Part shown: positions 1 through 5,821 of the stretch, piece by piece
Layout of the letters: every line of letters starts with the position of its first letter
How positions within the stretch are numbered: the stretch's first letter is position 1
Source of the DNA: Clostridia bacterium
Lineage (GTDB): Bacteria; Bacillota_A; Clostridia; Oscillospirales; QAKW01
Direction: 5' to 3'
Length of the DNA stretch: 6,843 nucleotides
Assembly: GCA_017396865.1 (NCBI GenBank)
Contig: JAFQKO010000112.1
Span: forward strand, 1 to 6,843
Program-made: the position numbers and the translations under genes
Notes under the pieces: model-generated
Database searches by the model: none
What the model was told of the DNA's origin: nothing
What the model saw: only the letters and a program-made list of their open reading frames with translations

Positions 1-798
1 GACGGCAAGCCCCAGGACGTGCGCCTGGCGGCGATCTTCGATAAATACGGGATGAAGTGTACCTTTAATTTCAACAGCGACCGCCATCGTAAGGATATTT
101 TTACCCGCGAGCAGATGGAGGAATATTTCCTTTCCAAGGGGCATGAGATCGCCGTTCACGGCGCATTTCACCGCGCCAACGGCAATTTGAGACCTATTGA
201 GGGCATCCGCGACGTGCTGGACTGCCGCTTGGATCTGGAGGAAAAGCTGGATCGCATCATCCGCGGTATGGCCTATCCCGACAGCGGCATCACCCAAATG
301 GGCAATTTCACCACCTATGAGAATATCAAGCATTACCTGACGGATCTGGATATCGCCTATGCCCGCACCCTCGGCGGCGACAACGATTCCTTCACCCTCC
401 CGCAGGATTTCCATGCCTGGATGCCCAGCGCCCATCATAATAACCCCAAGCTGATGGAGTATATCGATAAATTCCTGGCGCTGGATATTTCCGAAAAGGC
501 TTATCACGCCCGCCGTGTGCCCCGCCTGCTGTATATTTGGGGGCATAGCTATGAATTTGATCGCAACGATAATTGGGATCTGATCGAAGCCGTTTGCCAA
601 AAGCTTGCAAATAACGACGAGATTTGGTATGCCACCAATATCGAGATCTGCGACTACGTGGAGGCCTATAAGCGCCTGCGCTACAGCGCCGACGGCCGCA
701 AGGTCTATAATCCAACCCTGCTGACGATCTGGCTGGACGTAGACAGCAAGCTCTACTCCATCGAGCCGGGGGAGACCGTTCGGATCGAGGATCAATAA
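1..798 (+). CDS. Polysaccharide deacetylase family protein (NodB-like), 5' end missing
   Basis: The frame is open from base 1, so the gene starts before the window; 265 residues are visible. The first residues, DGKPQDVRL, match the end of the NodB-domain motif 1 (DDG followed by QD-RL), so the first visible Asp is probably a metal ligand and the catalytic Asp is just cut off. The metal-binding His motif is HEIAVHGAFH, with His53 and His57 (window numbering) forming H-x3-H. Further family motifs are GMAYPDSG near residue 90 and IWGHSYEFD, with His182 as the likely catalytic-side His. The family removes acyl groups from N-acetylated sugars, usually in cell-wall or exported polysaccharides; the actual substrate cannot be read from the sequence. 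Whether a signal peptide exists is unknown because the N terminus is missing. The C-terminal 40 residues (TIWLDVDSKLYSIEPGETVRI) resemble a small beta tail. The GTG at 19 is an internal Val codon, not a start. The gene converges on the Xre regulator. Confidence 0.85.
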   Translation, partial: DGKPQDVRLAAIFDKYGMKCTFNFNSDRHRKDIFTREQMEEYFLSKGHEIAVHGAFHRANGNLRPIEGIRDVLDCRLDLEEKLDRIIRGMAYPDSGITQMGNFTTYENIKHYLTDLDIAYARTLGGDNDSFTLPQDFHAWMPSAHHNNPKLMEYIDKFLALDISEKAYHARRVPRLLYIWGHSYEFDRNDNWDLIEAVCQKLANNDEIWYATNIEICDYVEAYKRLRYSADGRKVYNPTLLTIWLDVDSKLYSIEPGETVRIEDQ

Positions 799-825
799 AA
801 AATGAGCCTTTTAGGCTCATTTTTT
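797..825. terminator. Bidirectional intrinsic terminator between convergent genes
   Basis: A perfect 13-bp stem (797-809 with 813-825) closes a TTT loop. The outer part is six A:T pairs, so each strand has a U-tract after the hairpin. The stem contains the deacetylase stop region (TAA 796-798) and the regulator stop codon (817-819 read on the minus strand), so one hairpin serves both genes. Confidence 0.85.
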
Positions 826-1032
826 ATTGATCTCCGGAACATCCGTACGGCAAAGGATATAATCGATGCTCACATTGTAGAACTCCGCTAAACGCAAAAG
901 AGTTTCGGTTGGTGGAACCCGTTCGCCGTTCTCGAATTTGGAAAGTAGTGCCTGCTCGATCCCCGTTTTCATCTGTACTGCGATTTGTGTATAGCCTGCT
1001 TGCTTGCGAAGTAACTTCAAATTATTCTTCAT
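817..1032 (-). CDS. Small Xre/Cro-CI-type helix-turn-helix transcriptional regulator
   Basis: A 71-residue single-domain DNA-binding protein. It follows the HTH_3 pattern throughout: LKLLRKQAGYTQ (residues 5-16), the helix-turn-helix at about 15-35 with the recognition helix around GIEQALLSKFENGE, then ETLLRLAEFYNVSIDYILCRTD, the usual final helices and short tail. There is no sensor or dimerisation domain beyond the HTH, so it probably binds palindromes as a dimer and behaves like a small phage-type repressor. The start is supported by GAGGTGAG a few bases upstream of the ATG on the minus strand. It is divergent from the lipoprotein operon, and the 110-bp gap holds two identical palindromes. 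One lies next to its own RBS, which suggests autorepression. That it is the protein binding these sites is inference from position. Its effector, if any, is unknown. Confidence 0.9.
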   Translation of the reverse strand: MKNNLKLLRKQAGYTQIAVQMKTGIEQALLSKFENGERVPPTETLLRLAEFYNVSIDYILCRTDVPEINKK

Positions 1033-1044
1033 AAACTCACCTCA

Positions 1045-1059
1045 ATGACATTATGTCAT
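1045..1059. promoter_or_regulatory. Operator O1, 15-bp palindrome near the regulator RBS
   Basis: ATGACAT-T-ATGTCAT is a perfect 7-1-7 inverted repeat, identical to the copy at 1078-1092. It lies directly upstream of (and touching) the regulator's Shine-Dalgarno sequence on the minus strand, a position suited to autoregulation. The two centres are 33 bp apart, about three helical turns, so two dimers could bind the same DNA face. Confidence 0.8.
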
Positions 1060-1068
1060 AATTTATCG

Positions 1069-1097
1069 TTGACAAATATGACATTATGTCATATAAT
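1069..1097 (+). promoter_or_regulatory. Perfect-consensus sigma-A promoter of the lipoprotein operon
   Basis: The -35 box TTGACA (1069-1074) and the -10 box TATAAT (1092-1097) both match the consensus completely and are separated by the optimal 17 bp. Transcription should start near 1104, leaving about 39 nt of leader before the ATG at 1143. A promoter this strong usually needs repression, and operator O2 sits inside its spacer. No equally clear minus-strand promoter is visible for the regulator; only weak candidates overlap this region. Confidence 0.88.
1076..1094. promoter_or_regulatory. Operator O2, palindrome inside the promoter spacer
   Basis: The 15-bp core (1078-1092) is identical to O1, and here the symmetry extends to 19 bp (1076-1094). 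It fills the gap between the -35 and -10 boxes and touches the first bases of the -10, so a bound protein would block RNA polymerase. That the divergent Xre protein is the ligand is inference. Confidence 0.82.
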
Positions 1098-1142
1098 TGT
1101 TTTGGATAGAGATATCCGAATTAATAAAAAGGAGAAAGAATC

Positions 1143-1556
1143 ATGAAGAGGTTATTTTTATTCATTGCAGCGGTTGCTGTTTTGAGTGGGATGTTGGTTT
1201 ACTTAGGCGGTTGTTCTGAAACTGAACCCGAAGTAAACGAGGGCTTCAATGCAACGAACGAACAGGAAACGCAGGAGGTTAAATACGAATATTATGAAGG
1301 GACAAGTGTTCCGACTTTGAGCACGCTTTTGGGAGAGCCGATGATTGTTCATGAGGAACTGGATCTTTATGGACCGTATAGCTCGCAAGAAGAAGCTGCA
1401 GAGGTGATGAAGCTGTATGCATCGACCTTGATGTCGATGGAGTTTTCCTTGGTGGATGATTCATTTGGTTATGAATTGACGAATGGACAAGACACGGTGA
1501 CCATTGTGGGGAATGACTATCAAGGAAATATTACGATTTTGGTATTGGTAGAATAA
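1143..1556 (+). CDS. Small putative lipoprotein of unknown function
   Basis: A 137-residue protein with an N-terminal KR pair, a hydrophobic stretch (residues 4-21) and a lipobox LGGC, with the lipidated Cys at residue 24. This predicts export, cleavage and anchoring to the outer face of the membrane, leaving about 114 mature residues. After the Cys comes an acidic, Glu/Asn-rich linker (about 25-50), then a compact domain with the pattern of helix (SSQEEAAEVMKLYASTLMSM) followed by strands (FSLVDDSFGYELTNG, DTVTIVGN, NITILVLVE). This pattern is common in small Firmicutes lipoproteins, but I cannot name a family. The start is set by the AAAAAGGAGAAA RBS (1127-1138). It is the first gene of an operon behind a perfect-consensus promoter with an embedded operator, and only one base separates it from the next gene. 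Confidence 0.85.
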   Translation: MKRLFLFIAAVAVLSGMLVYLGGCSETEPEVNEGFNATNEQETQEVKYEYYEGTSVPTLSTLLGEPMIVHEELDLYGPYSSQEEAAEVMKLYASTLMSMEFSLVDDSFGYELTNGQDTVTIVGNDYQGNITILVLVE

Positions 1557-1557
1557 T

Positions 1558-1965
1558 ATGAAAAAAGTATGGAAAATTGTGAGCGCTGCTTTTGCAGCAT
1601 TAACGGCGATGTTCGTTGTTTTGGCGGTGATCGCAACGGTGCAGCTGAATGATGCGAAAAGCTCTTCCAGAGGACGTGCATATTATGTGGCGGAGATTGA
1701 AAGAGCTACTCAAGATATTGAGGAAACAAAGGAATTTATCGAAGAGATAAAGCCTTACGGTTCGAGATACGCATATGAAATTGAGGATCTGGAGGCTAGT
1801 ATCGACGGTTTTTATGAATGGAAAAACGTTTGCATGAATAAAATCGAAGAACTTGATCAAAAACATGAAATGACAGTAGTGTCATGGAGTCTGACAGGGG
1901 TATGTGCAGTCGGCTTCATTGTTACCTTGATCATTGCAAAAAAGAAAAAGACGGTCGTTGGCTGA
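1558..1965 (+). CDS. Two-helix membrane protein with extracytoplasmic coiled coil, unknown function
   Basis: A 135-residue protein with a transmembrane segment at about residues 5-29 after an N-terminal KK, a charged helical region at about 42-104 rich in Glu/Ile/Lys with heptad-like spacing (likely a coiled coil), a second transmembrane segment at about 106-127, and a KKKK stop-transfer tail. The positive-inside rule puts both ends in the cytoplasm and the coiled coil outside, the same side as the lipoprotein encoded just before it. The ATG lies one base after the lipoprotein stop and has no clear RBS of its own, so translation probably depends on coupling to the upstream gene. That suggests the two products act together, but no function can be assigned. 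The gene is AT-rich like its neighbour and is followed at once by a strong terminator. Confidence 0.8.
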   Translation: MKKVWKIVSAAFAALTAMFVVLAVIATVQLNDAKSSSRGRAYYVAEIERATQDIEETKEFIEEIKPYGSRYAYEIEDLEASIDGFYEWKNVCMNKIEELDQKHEMTVVSWSLTGVCAVGFIVTLIIAKKKKTVVG

Positions 1966-1971
1966 TTGATG

Positions 1972-2014
1972 AAAGAGGACTGAGGAAAACAGATGTTTTT
2001 CCTCAGTCCTCTTT
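1972..2014 (+). terminator. Intrinsic terminator of the lipoprotein operon
   Basis: A perfect 18-bp stem (1972-1989 with 1997-2014) has a 7-base loop (CAGATGT) and ends in TTTT (2012-2015). It begins seven bases after the stop codon of the membrane protein gene. The flanking A-tract makes it usable in either direction, but only plus-strand transcription is expected here. Confidence 0.85.
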
Positions 2015-2022
2015 TGCTGTAC

Positions 2023-2051
2023 TGTTTAATGGACAGCGGTTGCGCTATACT
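2023..2051 (+). promoter_or_regulatory. Possible weak promoter for the 40-residue peptide gene
   Basis: TATACT (2046-2051) matches five of six -10 positions. The best hexamer at 17-bp spacing (TGTTTA, 2023-2028) is a poor -35. Its placement between a strong terminator and a well-formed RBS makes a promoter here likely, though this exact one is uncertain. Confidence 0.35.
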
Positions 2052-2075
2052 GTTCTCGTAAAGGAGGGATGCGTT

Positions 2076-2198
2076 ATGCCGTTTTGGGCAGCCATCATTG
2101 TTTTCATAGTTATAAGCACAGTAATCGGATTGATCGTTCTTTCGTTGATTGGCTCGGACGATTCGTTGAGCGACAGTTGGTTTGATCGGTTTCTTTAA
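2076..2198 (+). CDS. Small single-pass membrane peptide (40 residues)
   Basis: A 40-residue ORF starting MPFWAAIIVF. It has one long hydrophobic helix (about residues 3-25) and a short acidic, Ser-rich tail (GSDDSLSDSWFDRFL) that probably faces the cytoplasm or the surface. The frame is open further upstream, but the start at 2076 is chosen because AAGGAGG (2061-2067) lies eight bases before it, the best RBS in the window, and because the hydrophobic segment begins exactly there. An overlapping ATG at 2069 is in another frame and too close to the RBS. The gene stands alone between the upstream terminator and the helicase promoter. I do not recognise a family; it could be a small regulator of a membrane protein, a toxin-like peptide, or a conserved small protein of unknown role. 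Confidence 0.6.
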   Translation: MPFWAAIIVFIVISTVIGLIVLSLIGSDDSLSDSWFDRFL

Positions 2199-2212
2199 TT
2201 CATATTTTTGGG

Positions 2213-2241
2213 TTGCGTAATCAGGGAAATGGTGCTAAAAT
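2213..2241 (+). promoter_or_regulatory. Extended -10 promoter of the DEAD-box helicase gene
   Basis: TAAAAT (2236-2241) is preceded by the extended -10 dinucleotide TG (2233-2234), and TTGCGT (2213-2218) lies at 17-bp spacing. Transcription would start near 2248, leaving a leader of about 20 nt. This excludes the upstream in-frame TTG at 2213 as the start codon of the helicase. Confidence 0.65.
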
Positions 2242-2269
2242 AGAAGCATCACAAAAAAGGATGAGAAAA

Positions 2270-3421
2270 ATGGAACAAAACGTAACCTTTAAAGACCTTG
2301 GGCTTTCGGAGGAGATGCTCAAGGCATTGGATAAGAAGGGGTACCGTTACCCCACTACGGTGCAGCGGTTGGCCATTCCCGAGTTCATGGCCTGGAAGGA
2401 CGTGGTGGTGAAGGCCCCCACCGGCACCGGCAAAACCTTCGCCTTCGGCATCCCGATGATCGAGCATATCGATGCCGCCAATCCCGAAATTCAAGGGTTG
2501 GTCTTGGCGCCCACCCGTGAGCTGGCGATGCAGATCGGGGAGGAGCTGCGGGGCTTGCTGGATTTTTATAAGGGCATCCGCGTGGCGGTGCTGTATGGTG
2601 GTGCAGGGCTGGAGGGTCAGGCAAAGCAGCTGGAGAAAAAGCCGCAGATCATCGTGGCCACCCCCGGTCGGCTGATGGACCACCATAAGCGCCGCAATCT
2701 GCGGTTCGATCATATTCAAACGGTGGTGCTGGACGAGGCCGACCGTATGCTGGATATGGGCTTTTATAAGGACGTTACCCGCATTGTGGACATGGTGAAA
2801 AAACGCCGTAATCTGGGCTTGTTTTCCGCCACCATCAGCCGCGAGGTGATGGACGTGACCTGGAAATACCAGCGCGATGAGGTGGAGATCACCGTGGAGC
2901 CCAAGAAGGAGGATAAGCCGGATATCGCTCAATTCTCCGTCACGGTGCAGCCCTTTAAGAAAACCGAGGCGATCGCCGCCATCATCAAGGAGGGCCCCTT
3001 CGAGCGGCTGATCGTATTTTGCAACACCAAGTCGATGTGCCAGCGGTTGAGCGACGATCTGATCCGTGAGGGCATTGATTGCGATTGCATCCATGGCGAT
3101 ATCCCGCAGGGTAAGCGGGAAAAAACCATGCAGAAATACCGCGACGGCAAGCTGAAGGTGCTGGTCGCCACCGACGTGGCCTCCCGCGGTATCGACGTGG
3201 AAAACGTCGATTGCGTGCTCAACTACGATATCCCCGAGGAAACGGATTATTACATCCACCGCATCGGCCGTACCGGCCGTGCGCAGAAGAAAGGCATGGT
3301 GTTCTCCATGCTGCAGAACTTTGCGGAAAAGGTGCGGCTGGAGGAGATCACCAAGTACACCAAATACGAGATCAAGCCGCTGGAAATGACCGAGGAAGGG
3401 CTTCTTGTTGAGATAGAATAA
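2270..3421 (+). CDS. DEAD-box ATP-dependent RNA helicase
   Basis: A 383-residue superfamily 2 helicase with every core motif. The Q motif spans about residues 7-37 (FKDLGLSEEML to PTTVQRLAIP). Walker A/motif I is APTGTGKT (49-56), Ia is PTRELA (81-86), Ib is TPGR (131-134), II is DEAD (155-158) and III is SAT (186-188). In the second RecA domain, motif IV is LIVFC (247-251), V is ATDVASRGID (300-309) and VI is HRIGRTGR (330-337). It should use ATP to unwind or remodel short RNA duplexes or RNA-protein complexes, as in ribosome assembly, mRNA decay or cold adaptation. It lacks the C-terminal extension (DbpA-type or basic tail) that gives many relatives their RNA specificity, so it is close to the minimal two-domain core. 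The start at 2270 is preferred because AAGGATGAG (2257-2265) serves it as RBS; an ATG at 2261 and a TTG at 2213 are in frame but poorly placed. It is monocistronic, with its own promoter and terminator. Confidence 0.95.
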   Translation: MEQNVTFKDLGLSEEMLKALDKKGYRYPTTVQRLAIPEFMAWKDVVVKAPTGTGKTFAFGIPMIEHIDAANPEIQGLVLAPTRELAMQIGEELRGLLDFYKGIRVAVLYGGAGLEGQAKQLEKKPQIIVATPGRLMDHHKRRNLRFDHIQTVVLDEADRMLDMGFYKDVTRIVDMVKKRRNLGLFSATISREVMDVTWKYQRDEVEITVEPKKEDKPDIAQFSVTVQPFKKTEAIAAIIKEGPFERLIVFCNTKSMCQRLSDDLIREGIDCDCIHGDIPQGKREKTMQKYRDGKLKVLVATDVASRGIDVENVDCVLNYDIPEETDYYIHRIGRTGRAQKKGMVFSMLQNFAEKVRLEEITKYTKYEIKPLEMTEEGLLVEIE

Positions 3422-3450
3422 GCGAGAAGCAAACCGAGATTGAAAAATGA

Positions 3451-3475
3451 AAAAGGGCGCCACGGGCGCCCTTTT
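3451..3475 (+). terminator. Intrinsic terminator of the helicase gene
   Basis: An 11-bp stem (3451-3461 with 3465-3475), GC-rich at its core, closes a three-base ACG loop and ends in TTTT. It lies 30 bases after the helicase stop codon. Confidence 0.85.
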
Positions 3476-3491
3476 ATATTTAAAATTTTTA

Positions 3492-3520
3492 TTGATTTTA
3501 AAGCGCAGATATGATATAAT
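3492..3520 (+). promoter_or_regulatory. Strong extended -10 promoter of the OPT transporter operon
   Basis: The -35 TTGATT (3492-3497) is followed after 17 bp by a perfect -10 TATAAT (3515-3520), with TG at 3512-3513 forming an extended -10. Transcription should begin near 3527, leaving a leader of about 35 nt. The RBS TAGGAG (3551-3556) then precedes the ATG at 3562. No operator-like repeat was seen in this region. Confidence 0.8.
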
Positions 3521-3561
3521 TGATCGGACTATGGCGAAATAAATAAAAGATAGGAGTTAAT

Positions 3562-3705
3562 ATGGACAAGAAAACTGAATTCAAGCCCTATGTTCCGGCA
3601 GAAAAAATTACGCCGGAATTAACAATCACATCCATTGTGATGGGCATCCTGCTGGCAGTCGTTTTCGGTGCTGCCAACGCATACCTGGCCTGCGGGTCGG
3701 TATGA
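3562..3705 (+). pseudogene. N-terminal fragment of the OPT transporter, cut off by a frameshift
   Basis: This 47-codon reading frame has the operon's promoter and RBS, so it holds the true start of the transporter. It encodes a polar N terminus (MDKKTEFKPYVPAEKITPEL) and most of the first membrane helix (ITSIVMGILLAVVFGAANAYL), then five frame-shifted residues and a TGA at 3703-3705. After Leu42 (CTG, 3685-3687) the expected family sequence GLRVGMTVSAS is found in the -1 frame, starting by re-using base 3687. The simplest reading is that a G is missing from a CTGGGCCTG stretch that now reads CTGGCCTG. With that base restored the transporter would be 637 residues and continuous. The cause may be a real mutation, an assembly or sequencing error, or (less likely) a coupled two-chain arrangement. 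No slippery heptamer is visible. Confidence 0.8.
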
Positions 3706-5474
3706 CGGTTTCTGCCTCCATTCCGGCTGCGGTTATCGCAATGGGCGTGATCCGTATCCTGATGCGCAGAAATTCGATTTTGGAGAGCAATCTGGTGCAG
3801 ACCATCGGCTCTGCCGGTGAGTCGCTGGCAGCGGGTGCGATCTTCACCCTGCCGGCTCTGTTCCTTTGGGCAGCCGAGGGCAAGATGGAGAAGCCCGATC
3901 TGATCGAGATCACCCTGATCGCCCTGATCGGCGGTCTCTTGGGTGTCTTCTTTATGATCCCCCTGCGTAACGCCTTGATCGTGAAGGAGCACGGCACCCT
4001 GCCCTATCCCGAGGGCACCGCTTGCGCAGAGGTTCTGCTGGCAGGCGAAGAGGGCGGCGCTAATGCCACCACCGTTTTTGCGGGTATGGGCTTTGCTGCC
4101 ATCTTTAAGTTTATCATCGACGGTCTGAAGGCGGTTTCCGGTGAGGTTGCCTTCCGTCCCAAGTTCTATCCCGGCGAGATCGGCACCCAGATCTACCCCG
4201 CAGTGATGAGCGTGGGCTATATCTGCGGCCCCCGCATTTCTTCCTATATGTTTGCGGGCGGTGTTTTGAGCTGGCTGGTATTGATTCCGATGATCGTATT
4301 GTTTGGCTCGAGCCTTACCATGTATCCCGGTACCGAGTCGATCGGCGCAATTTTTGCCGCCGACGGTGCAAGCGGTATCTGGAGCACCTATATCCGCTAT
4401 ATCGGCGCAGGTGCGCTGGCAGCAGGCGGTATTATCAGTCTGATCAAGTCCCTGCCGCTGATCGTTAAGACCTTCGGCGGTGCCGTCAAGAGCATGAAGG
4501 GCGCAGGCGCTGCTTCTCAGAGCCGTACCGAGCGGGATATTAACATGATCGTTGTTGTTGCCGCAATTCTGGCGCTGACCGTTCTGATCTGGCTGATCCC
4601 CGCCATCCCCGTTTCCTTCCTGGGCGCACTGATCATCGTGATCTTCGGCTTCTTCTTCGCTACCGTTTCCTCCCGCATGGTCGGCTTGGTCGGCAGCAGT
4701 AATAACCCCGTTTCCGGTATGGCGATCGCAACCCTGCTGATCGCAACCCTGATCCTGAAGTTTACCGGTGCCGAGGGCATTACCGGCATGACCAGTGCCA
4801 TTGCCATCGGCTCTATCATCTGTATCGTTGCGGCGATTGCGGGCGATACCTCCCAGGATCTTAAGACCGGCTATATTCTGGGTGCAACGCCCAGAAAGCA
4901 GCAGTATGGCGAGCTGATCGGCGTTATCGTTGCCGCATTGGCTATCGGCGGTACCCTCTTCCTGCTGGATCAAGCCTGGGGCTTTGGCTCCGATGAGCTG
5001 GGTGCTCCTCAGGCAACCCTGATGAAGCTGATCGTAGAAGGCGTTATGGGCGGCGATCTGCCCTGGGGTCTGGTGCTGATCGGTGTCTTTATTGCCATCG
5101 CCGTTGAGCTGGTCGGCATCCCCGTTTTGCCCTTTGCCATCGGCGTTTATCTGCCGGTGCATCTGAATGCCTGCATCATGGTCGGCGGTATTCTCCGCTG
5201 GTTCGTTACCCGCGCTACCAAGAAGGATGAGGCGCGTCAAAAGACCGCTGTTAATAACGGTATTCTGTTCTGCTCCGGTATGATCGCAGGCGAAGGCCTT
5301 GTGGGTATCCTGATGGCGCTGTTGGCTGTATTCGGCGTCGATAAGGTGCTGAACCTCTCCGCACGCCTCGGCATTCCCGCCATCGTTTCCGATCTGGGCG
5401 GTCTGCTGCTCTTTGCCCTGATCATCCTGACAGTTCTGAAGTTCACCATCTGGAAGAAGCAGAAAAAGCAATGA
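3702..5474 (+). CDS. OPT-family oligopeptide transporter, main part (gene frameshifted near its start)
   Basis: The long open frame of 590 residues is a polytopic membrane protein of the OPT (oligopeptide transporter) family, bacterial branch. It has a dozen or more hydrophobic segments and the family's conserved blocks: YPEGTACAEVL (near nt 4004-4040), NNPVSGM (near 4700-4722) and DLKTGYILGATPRKQQYGE (near 4858-4915). OPT proteins carry oligopeptides or metal-peptide/siderophore complexes into the cell, probably with protons; the substrate here is not known. The frame as read begins at an ATG equivalent to internal Met48 of the full protein, so the N-terminal tail and part of the first helix are encoded in the separate frame at 3562-3705. 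No further stop or frameshift occurs over 1.77 kb and the conserved motifs are intact, so any damage is recent or artefactual. The stop overlaps the start of the PqqD-like gene by ATGA. Confidence 0.88.
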   Translation: MTVSASIPAAVIAMGVIRILMRRNSILESNLVQTIGSAGESLAAGAIFTLPALFLWAAEGKMEKPDLIEITLIALIGGLLGVFFMIPLRNALIVKEHGTLPYPEGTACAEVLLAGEEGGANATTVFAGMGFAAIFKFIIDGLKAVSGEVAFRPKFYPGEIGTQIYPAVMSVGYICGPRISSYMFAGGVLSWLVLIPMIVLFGSSLTMYPGTESIGAIFAADGASGIWSTYIRYIGAGALAAGGIISLIKSLPLIVKTFGGAVKSMKGAGAASQSRTERDINMIVVVAAILALTVLIWLIPAIPVSFLGALIIVIFGFFFATVSSRMVGLVGSSNNPVSGMAIATLLIATLILKFTGAEGITGMTSAIAIGSIICIVAAIAGDTSQDLKTGYILGATPRKQQYGELIGVIVAALAIGGTLFLLDQAWGFGSDELGAPQATLMKLIVEGVMGGDLPWGLVLIGVFIAIAVELVGIPVLPFAIGVYLPVHLNACIMVGGILRWFVTRATKKDEARQKTAVNNGILFCSGMIAGEGLVGILMALLAVFGVDKVLNLSARLGIPAIVSDLGGLLLFALIILTVLKFTIWKKQKKQ

Positions 5475-5821
5475 GCAAGAAAAAAACAATAAAGCTGGAA
5501 GATTTTATCAAGCAGATCCCCGTCCATAAAGAGGGGCTGGGCTGGTCGCAGGATGAGAGCGGCAAGGTAACGCTGGAGATGGAAAACAAAGGTGTTGCCA
5601 ACCGCATCGCGCAGTTTCTGCTGCGTAAGCCCAAGATCAGCTATATCCACCTCGACGAGATGGGCAGCGTGGTCTGGCCGCTGATCGATGGCGAGCGGGA
5701 TATCGAAGCCATCGGGGCAGCCGTTAAGGAGGCCTGCGGTGAGAAGGCCGAGCCGCTCTATGAGCGCCTCAGCCAATATCTTTCAACGTTAAACCATCAT
5801 GGATTTTTGAATTGGAAATAA
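5471..5821 (+). CDS. PqqD-family protein (RRE-like fold)
   Basis: A 116-residue soluble protein with the PqqD signature: a beta-rich N-terminal part, then IHLDEMGSVVWPLIDGERDIEAI (residues 59-81), then a helical region ending in LYERLSQYLSTLNHHGFLNW. PqqD and related winged-helix domains bind leader peptides of ribosomally made, modified peptides (RiPPs) and present them to a modifying enzyme, often a radical SAM protein. Here there is no modifying enzyme and no obvious precursor peptide in the window. Instead the gene overlaps the end of the OPT transporter by four bases (ATGA) and probably depends on coupled translation, since only a weak A/G-rich RBS precedes it. This suggests a role with the transporter, for example binding a peptide that is imported or exported, but that is inference. 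The residues before the core (1-50) are longer than in minimal PqqD (about 90 residues). Confidence 0.82.
   Translation: MSKKKTIKLEDFIKQIPVHKEGLGWSQDESGKVTLEMENKGVANRIAQFLLRKPKISYIHLDEMGSVVWPLIDGERDIEAIGAAVKEACGEKAEPLYERLSQYLSTLNHHGFLNWK

Noticed and set aside
1045..1092. Two identical palindromes as the start of a CRISPR or repeat array
   Set aside because: There are only two 15-bp copies, both in a promoter region beside a regulator gene, which fits operators rather than an array.
1884..2075. Upstream extension of the 40-residue peptide frame
   Set aside because: The extension overlaps the end of the membrane protein gene and runs through the terminator hairpin; the strong RBS at 2061-2067 fixes the start at 2076.
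2249..3463. 404-codon open frame on the minus strand
   Set aside because: It is the antisense shadow of the DEAD-box helicase, whose motifs are all clear on the plus strand; the His/Leu-rich product matches nothing recognisable.
3682..3705. Programmed ribosomal frameshift as the explanation for the split OPT gene
   Set aside because: The re-read base lies in CTGGCC, with no X-XXY-YYZ slippery heptamer, and programmed shifts are not known for this family; loss of one G is simpler.
3588..5489. 633-codon open frame on the minus strand
   Set aside because: It lies entirely antisense to the OPT transporter, has a low-complexity Gln/Asn/Asp/Gly/His composition typical of reverse-complemented membrane-protein codons, and shows no domain or RBS.
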